DNA from: Apodemus sylvaticus
Lineage: Eukaryota > Chordata > Mammalia > Rodentia > Muridae
Direction: 5' to 3'
Length of the DNA: 64,000 nt
Assembly (NCBI RefSeq): GCF_947179515.1
Contig: NC_067495.1
Coordinates: 137,828,655-137,892,654 of the forward strand
Under the pieces are notes generated by a model. It saw nothing but the letters and a program-made list of their open reading frames with translations, was not told where the DNA came from and made no database searches. Made by a program: the position numbers and the translations under genes. Within the stretch, counting starts at the first letter, position 1. Each line of letters opens with the position of its first letter. This document shows positions 56,991 through 64,000 of this stretch, in pieces.

Positions 56991-59154
56991 CGAGAAAACT
57001 ATGTGCAAATAATGAAAATCTCAATTGGGGTCAGAATGACAGATGTTCTGTTACATTGCCCCTTAACCATACTTCTGGAAAGGAGTTTGAGATTTGAACA
57101 TTGACACAAAGAAGAAAATGCTATTATGAAGGATAGTAAAGGGTTAAATTTAGCCCTAATTATTGAGACAACTTAAAGACACCTCTTGTTTGTTTTTTAT
57201 TTTATTTTTGTTGTTATTGTTTTTGTGTTCTGGTATTTGTGGAATTGGTTTTATGTAATATTAGGCTATTATAAATGCAGATGTCTACATTAGAATTATT
57301 ACTGGAAATTACCCACAAATTGGGGTTAATTCTTGGGGTACTCACTCATTCTTGTCAGTAAAGAAAAAAGTAAGAATGTACTCAGAAAGACTCTGGAAGA
57401 CAATAATTCTTAGAGTTTAAAAGAAAAATCACAGGGCACGCGAACTATAAACCCAAGCAGCTGCCTGGAGGTGGGAGATGGAGATGAGGAAGAGAGAAAT
57501 ACTGAGATACTTCTAAGTAGCCATGTGGTAGGACCTGATGAAAGGAGCATAACTTCAGAGCAAAAGACTAAGAAAGTCCAAACAGTGTGGGAAAGCATGT
57601 TGAGAATTTGCCAGTATCCAAAGGAAGGGGAGGTAAATAACAAGTAAGAAAAGGGGGAAAATGCTTTCCTGAGTAACTTAGAAAAACTGCTAAGCTTAAC
57701 CTACCTTTATGACTACAGTTTCATGAGGGACTTCACAGAGGACAGCTATTCTGGGAATGGAAAGTGTGTTGTCTCCTTAAAGGGAGACTTAACCTTCCCA
57801 TCACTTTAGCATGGCTTAAGATGAATCATCCTTTCTTTGCCAGGTGATTATCTGACCAAACCATTTCAGTCTGTAGGCATATTCCATTCTGTTAGCTACG
57901 AAAAAGTAAGCCTTCTGTACTCAACCTTCAAGGCTACTCAAAAACTGCCATTTCAGAAGAGGTAACCCTAACATAATTTAGGAAATGCGTTAAAATTGGG
58001 CAATGGATATAACTTATTTTCAGCAAGAAAATTTTGAGATTCAGTTCCAAAGCTGTTCGCTAGAAGGGACTAGTGTGTGTACTGGAGTGTCTGCTCTTCC
58101 CTCACATAGCTCTCCAGTCAAAGATGCTCTTTAAGAGGAGATAACTAGCCAGAGCTCTCTTCTGGCATTCCTGTCTGGACAATTAAAGACATATTTAGAA
58201 TTCTTTCTTTCCATGCCTCCTCCATGAGCTACTTTCCCAGTGACTATGTCTTATTTTCATTATTACGACTTTTAAAGATACCCCAAAGATCAGGGAACCT
58301 GCAGCATAAAAATACTCACCCTCTGTCCTTTTACATTGCTAGCATAACACAATAATTTTGACAGACTGTTTGGAATGAACTGTATGCTTCCCTTTTCTCT
58401 GAGAGTATCCAACTAATCAATACTTCATTTGTACTGCTATCTTTCGTTTATATTTAAATTTTTTCTCAATGGTGTTTATACAACATTTTACCAGAATGCT
58501 ACTTTTCAAATAATAGCAGATATCATATGCCTAGATCTCAATGGAAGGAATTATATAAGAATATCTAAAAATCCAAAGTATATCATGACAGAGACAAAGG
58601 ACAAACATAAAATTTACTGGAATATGCCCCAATGATGTTGCAGCAACATTACAGATACAAATCCATATTCTTTTCTGTATTAATCTATGATCTCAGAACC
58701 ATTCATATATTTGTTATTAAACCATATAATGATATTAAGTTAACAGTTGTCATACTATATGCTTGGCCTTCATTTTAACTGGGAATGAAGCTATGTCTAT
58801 ACATAATACTTATTACTAGTTTAGGATAAAAACAATTTGCATATTGTAAGTATAAAAACTAACTATGCTGACATTAAAATGGGATGTTATCTTAATTTAA
58901 AATAATTTACATTTTTTCTTTTTTTCTCGTTTTTATTTTTCTATAAGGTCTATTGGGATAAGGAAATTTGCGATGGTTACCTGATTGCTTGCATCCATGG
59001 AAATGAGAACATTCACAACCACTGTGTCAGAAAGTTGAGTTGTTGTAGTGCCTTTATTCTCTGTATCTTGAAATACAGAAGATTTTATAGAATGAGAGCC
59101 CATAATTTTGTATTTTTGGTTAATAGCATATGTATTCTAGTGACATCCATCACA
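56991..59154. other. Unique AT-rich DNA
   Basis: No gene or repeat recognised over about 2.1 kb. Confidence 0.45.
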
Positions 59155-59710
59155 GACTAACATAACTGTCCTCTGAGAGGCTCCACCCAGCAGCATATGG
59201 AAACTGATGCAGAGACACACAGCCAAACCTTAGATAGAGCTCAGGGAGTCTTGTGAAAGAGTTGGTGGAAGGATTGAAGGACTTGAAGGGAATAGTGACT
59301 CCACATGAACACCAATAGAGTCAACCTGGACACTTGGGAGCTCCCACAGACAGAACCACCAACCAAAGAGCAAGCACAGGCTTGTCCCAGGCTCCCCACA
59401 CATATGTAGCAGATGTGCAGCTTGGTCTTCATCCCATAGCAACTTGAGCTGGTGCGGTCTCTGAATCTGTTGCCTGCCTATGGATTCCATTCTCAGAGTG
59501 AGCTTTCTTGTATGGCCTCAGTGGGAAAGGATGGGACTAGTTCTGCAGTGACTTGAGGTACCAGGGTGGGTTGATTCCCAGAGGGGCTTCCTTCTACTCA
59601 GATGTGGAGGAGAAAGGTGGAAGGAAGGGGCCTTGTGAGGGGGGATTGAGAGGAGAGAGGGGTTGCAATTGGGATATAAAGTGAATAAATTAATGAAGCA
59701 ATGGAAAAAT
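59155..59710 (+). mobile_element. L1 3' UTR fragment
   Basis: Sense: 'ctgtcctctgagaggctccacccagcag', 'gatgcagagacacacagccaaacc', 'gagctcagggagtcttgtgaaagagttgg', 'tgcagtgacttgaggtaccagggtgggttg', 'gggatataaagtgaataaattaatg'. It preserves the L1 sequence just after GGTACCAGG, and so shows the GTGGGT donor predicted for the chimera. Confidence 0.88.
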
Positions 59711-60639
59711 AGACTTCTTTCTCTCTGTGACTACAACAGTAATTCATATAATGGCATGCACAATAACACTTGGCCTCACTTCGTAATGTAATATGACTGC
59801 TCTAATTCATTTCAACTTTTTAAGCTTTGATTTGGTGTCTATATTTGTTTTACTACTTTTTCTCAAACCCTGAAACTGTCTGGAATGGGAACAGGAAACA
59901 CTGTAGCATGACAAGTACATCTTTCTCTAAGTTTGTATCAGAATCTCAAGGACTGGGGACTTTCCATTCAACCATCTGAAGAACTAATCATGTCTGTGGA
60001 TCATCAAAGGAGTCATTGGGGCATTTGCAGTGGAGGGGGCTAAAAAACAGCACATGCAGTAAAGTTCCTGATTCCTGCTCTCAGCCCCTCTTTTCTGAGT
60101 TTGGTCATGGAAAAACTTTTTTTTCTTTTGTATTTTTGTGATACTGATGACTAAACTCAGGACTTTGTCCATTATGACCAGGGATAGAGTCACTATTTGA
60201 GAATTACTTTTAAAAGGAAGCTATGAATTCTAGCACAGGAATGATTTAATTTCCTGTCCAACTGTGGGAAAAATTATATATTTGGAATTCATTTTACTTT
60301 TAAATTTCACAAGACTGTCACAAATAATGTTTCTTTTCTATATGTTTATCCAAGTGATTTCCAAGGTGTAGTTCAAAGATAGAGTAATACCTGTGATAGG
60401 AAAACCAAGGAAGTCCGTTCTCTCTCTTTTTTTTTTAGTCAATTCCGATAGAAAATAATATTAATAATCAGGTTAACTTTTAGTCCCTATACATTTAAAA
60501 AAAAAAGGAAATTGTCGAATTATTGTATACTTAATAGTTTTTACCCAAAAATACTTTACTGGCCTTCAGAGAGTAACTTTAAAAATATATTGTTTGAGGG
60601 GTAGAATTTTTCTGTATATTTGGATTAAAATATGTGTAA
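59711..60639. other. Unique AT-rich DNA
   Basis: Nothing recognised; a T-run lies at 60,117-60,124 and an A-run at 60,498-60,507. Confidence 0.45.
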
Positions 60640-60790
60640 ATACATATGAAGAACAGAGGGCATCAGACCCCCTGGACCCGGACTTAGAGATGGCTCTAAG
60701 CCACCCATCTTGGGTGCTAGGAACCAAAGTCAAGTTCTCTATGAAAGAAATAAATGCTCTCTAGACTGTTGATCCAACTCTTTGGCTCTA
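60640..60790 (-). mobile_element. B2/B3-type SINE fragment
   Basis: Antisense: 'gaacagagggcatcagaccccctggacccggacttagagatggc', 'cacccatcttgggtgctaggaac', 'gttgatccaactctttggctcta'. Diverged. Confidence 0.7.
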
Positions 60791-60944
60791 GGAGACATTT
60801 TTAAGTGAGGTTTTATTCTAGCTAAGCTATGTACACACTGAGCTGTAAATGCACTAAAAGTCACTATTTTGTCAAGTAAATTCTCAGGAAGAATGAAAAA
60901 AAAAGCCATAAATTCTACCTTGATTGGTGGTATCTGTTGTTTCT

Positions 60945-61060
60945 ACTTTTTTTCTTGAGGTAAAGGTTAATTCTGTAGCATTTATTAACCTTAACCTCAA
61001 CTTCTTTCTGGCTATGCCTCCCAAGTGCTAAATATACAGGTATCTGAGATCACAGCAGAC
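60945..61060 (-). mobile_element. Old B1/PB1-like monomer
   Basis: 'tttttttcttgaggtaaaggttaattctgtagc', 'taacctcaacttctttctggctatgcctcccaagtgctaaatatacagg'. Weak but in the right order for an antisense B1 relative. Confidence 0.5.
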
Positions 61061-61795
61061 ATGTCCTTACATTTTTATTCCATTTTTTACAGAGGCAGAT
61101 AATTTTGCTGAGAAAGTGTAATGATTTGAGAACAATGTCTTATATAATGCAGCTTATATTTCATACTCCATTGATCCTACCCTTTACTTAACATAGTCAC
61201 TCTTTTATACTGACTGAATCTCCAAGTTTAATACCTGGGATGTGCACCTGTCACCTTTTCTGTAGACTTTATTAACAAAGACTTCCATCATTCTGATCCA
61301 ATTTCATATTTCACAGATCCAGCTGTAGAGTTGGTGAATCTACATAACTTATTAGCTTAGCTGAATGCATAAACAGGCATTTAATCAATGATCAGGTTGC
61401 ATATTTTAGTGGAACTGGCTCAATGACTGTGATAATTAAAAATACATATCAAACAACTTCATCAAATTTATGTTCCCAATATATTCTAAAGGTCAGGTTG
61501 GTACTAACTACACAGGGAGTTTTGAAAAATAGATATTCTTGAACTTTAAAAGAGATAGATATCAGAATGCTTTTACAGTTTTCTTATTTGCTTCCTCAAT
61601 GCACCCCCAGAAATGTTTCCAGATAGTAACTTATTTTAAAATGAAAACGTTGTTTACCAAATGAGCTATAGATCAGTTTCCAAATCTATCAAGCCACGAA
61701 TTGTCAAGCATGCCATTTGTAGACCTTCTAGAAGAACATGATTGACAAGGAGTCAGGGAGGCAGACTGCTGCATAGATTGACCATGGTCGATTGA
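61061..61795. other. Unique AT-rich DNA
   Basis: Nothing recognised. Confidence 0.45.
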
Positions 61796-64000
61796 TATTT
61801 TTTTTATTCGATATATTTTTTATTTACATTTCAAATGATTTCCCCTTTACTGCCCCCCCACTCTCTGAAAGCCCATAAGCCCCCTTGCCTCCCCCTGTTC
61901 TCCCACCCACCCCTTCCCACTTCCCTGTTCTGTTTTTGACCTGCTGCACTGAGTCTTACCAGAACAAGGGGCCACTCCTCCATTCTTCTTGTACCTCCTT
62001 TGATGTGTGGATTATGTTTTGGGTATTCCAGGTTTCTAGGTTAATATCCACTTATTAGTGAGTGCATACCATGCTTGATCATTTGAGACTGGGTTACCTC
62101 ACTTAGTATAATGTTCTCCAGCTCCATCCATTTGCCTAAGAATTTCATGAATTCATTGTTACTAATGGCTGAATAGTATTCCATTGTGTATATATACCAC
62201 ATTTTTTGCATCCACTCTTCCGTTGAGGGATACCTGGGTTCTTTCCAGCTTCTGGCTGTTATAAATAGAACTGCTATGAACATAGTAGAGCATGTATCCT
62301 TATTACATGGTGGGGAATCCTCTGGGTATATGCCCAGGAGTGGTATAGCAGGATCTTCTGGAAGTGAGGTGCCCAGTTTTCGGGGGAACCGCCAGACTGA
62401 TTTCCAGAGTGGTTGTACAAATTTGCAACCCCACCAGCAGTGGAGGAGTGTTCCTCTTTCTCCACACCCTCACCAACACCTGCTGTCTCCTGAATTCTTA
62501 ATCTTAGCCATTCTGACTGGTGTAAGGTGAAATCTCAGGGTTGTTTTGATTTGCATTTCCTTAATGACTAATGAAGTTGATCATTTTTTAAGATGCTTCT
62601 CTGCCATCCCAAGTTCTTGAGGTGAAAATTCTTTGTTTAACTCTGTACTCCATTTTTTTAATAGAGTTATTTGGTTTTCTGGGGTCTAACTTCTTGAGTT
62701 CTTTGTATATATTGGATATTAGCCCTCTATCTGATGTAGGGTTGGTGAAGATCTTTTCCCAATTTGTTGGTTGCCGATTTGTCCTCTTGATGGTGTCCTT
62801 TGCCTTACAGAAACTTTGTAATTTTATGAGGTCCCATTTGTCAATTCTTGATCTTAGAGCATATGCTATTGGTGATCTGTTCAGAAACTTTCTCCCTGTA
62901 CCGATGTCCTCAAGGGTCTTCCCCAGTTTCTTTTCTATTAGCTTCAGAGTGTCTGGCTTTATGTGGAGGTCCTTGATCCATTTGGATTTGAGCTTAGTAC
63001 AAGGAGACAAGGATGGATCAATTCGCATTCTTCTGCATGCTGACCTCCAGTTGAACCAGCAGCATTTGTTGAAAAGGCTATCTTTTTTCCATTGGATGAT
63101 TTCAGCCCCTTTGTCAAGGATCAAGTGGCCATAGGTGTGTGGGGTCATTTCTGGATCTTCAATCCTGTTCCATTGATCTGCCTGTCTGTCACTGTACCAA
63201 TACCATGCAGTTCTTAACACTATTACTCTGTAGTACTGCTTGAGGTCAGGGATACTGATTCCCCCAGAATTTCTTTTATTGTTGAGAATAGTTTTTTAGC
63301 TATCCTGGGTTTTTTGTTATTCCAAATGAATTTGAGAATTGCTCTTTCTAACGCTATGAAGAACTGAGTTGGGATTTTGATGGGTATTACATTGAATCTG
63401 TATACTGCTTTTGGCAAAATTGCCATTTTAACTATATTAATCCTGCCGATCCATGAGCATGGGAGATTTTTCCATTTTTTGAAGTCTTCTTCCATTTCCT
63501 TCTTCAGAGTCTTGAAGTTCTTGTCATACAAATCTTTCACATGTTTGGTAAGAGTCACCCCAAGGTACTTTATACTGTTTGTGGCTATTGTGAAGGGTGT
63601 CATTTCCCTAATTTCTTTCTCATCCTGCTTATACTTTGAGTATAGGAAGGGTACTGATTTGCTTGAGTTGATTTTATAAACTACCACTTTGCTGAAGTCG
63701 TTTATCAGCTGTAGGAGTTCTCTAGTGGAGTTTCTTTGGGTCACTTAGGTAGACTATCATATAATCTGCAAATAATGATAGTTTGACTTCTTCCTTTCCA
63801 ATTTGTATGCCTTTGACCTCCTTATGTTGTCTAATTGCCCGAGATAGTACCTCAAGTACAATATTGAAAAGTTAAGGAGAAAGGGGGCTGCCCTGTCTAG
63901 TCCCTGATTTTAGTGGGATTGCTTCAAGTTTCTCTCCATTTAGTTTGATGCTGGCTACCGGTTTGCTGTATATTGCTTTTACTATGTTTAGGTATGGGCC
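61796..64000 (-). mobile_element. L1, 3' UTR and ORF2 (runs off the window)
   Basis: T-rich tail at about 61,797-61,806, 'tttacatttcaaatgatttccccttta' and the 3' UTR to 62,040, then ORF2 in minus orientation up to the window edge. No inversion is seen within the window. It closely resembles the L1 at 11.6-13.6 kb in subfamily. Confidence 0.95.
62041..64000 (-). pseudogene. L1 ORF2, broken, 5' end outside window
   Basis: From the C-terminus MHSLISGY at 62,041 back through MFIAVLFITARSWKEP, TAWYWYSDRQADQWNR, YLGVTLTKHVKDLY and toward the reverse transcriptase palm. Frame breaks occur near 62,280, 62,470-62,600, 63,220-63,300 and 63,740-63,870. The catalytic FADD motif reads FADY (codon at 63,761-63,763), losing an essential aspartate. 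Cannot encode an active enzyme. Confidence 0.93.

Overview
This window looks like rodent intergenic or intronic DNA, almost certainly from a mouse (genus Mus). It is AT-rich. It carries mouse-type B1 SINEs, B2/B3-type SINEs, L1 elements with murine ORF2 and 3' UTR sequence, and many long (CA)n, (CTT)n, (GATA)n and (TA)n tracts. I see no intact host protein-coding gene, no CpG-island promoter and no structural RNA gene. The open frames that resemble proteins are L1 ORF2 remnants, their antisense shadows, or low-complexity translations of microsatellites. Family names are from memory, with no database search.

Layout. 1-11.6 kb: mostly unique AT-rich DNA with one young B1, old L1/SINE scraps and microsatellites. 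11.6-14.1 kb: a 5'-inverted L1. 14.1-30.9 kb: old L1 3' UTR pieces, a URR1-like DNA transposon, several 5'-truncated L1 ends, B1s, and a 181-nt pure pyrimidine tract. 30.9-35.6 kb: an old L1 disrupted by a B1 (10-bp target duplication) and by a 2.2-kb 5'-inverted L1 (18-bp target duplication). 35.7-38.2 kb: more old L1. 38.7-42.1 kb: about 3.4 kb of decayed GATA-family repeat whose strand bias flips near 39.88 kb. 42.6-47.8 kb: SINEs and L1 scraps. 47.95-50.5 kb: the most interesting locus (below). 50.5-61.8 kb: L1 3' UTR copies in both orientations, LTR-like blocks and unique DNA. 61.8 kb to the end: a minus-strand L1 whose ORF2 is broken and runs off the window.

Main discovery. Between about 47,955 and 50,490 lies a broken, intronless copy of part of Crb1 (Crumbs homolog 1, an EGF/laminin-G retinal polarity protein), joined to L1 3' UTR sequence on both sides. 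The first EGF repeats (exon 2) are on the minus strand at 47,979-48,443. The following EGF repeats (end of exon 2 through exon 5) are on the plus strand at 49,335-49,915. If the inverted part is flipped back, the order is L1 3' UTR, Crb1 exons 2-5, L1 3' UTR, all in one orientation. Both L1/Crb1 joints fall where I recall CRB1 exon borders (start of exon 2, end of exon 5). At one joint the L1 sequence continues elsewhere in the window with a GT donor, and at the other L1 copies have an AG acceptor. The simplest reading is a retrotransposed copy of a spliced chimeric transcript in which L1 3' UTRs served as an alternative first exon and an alternative last exon of Crb1, inserted with the 5' inversion typical of twin priming. 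The exon coordinates are remembered, so an alignment to the Crb1 locus would be the deciding test.
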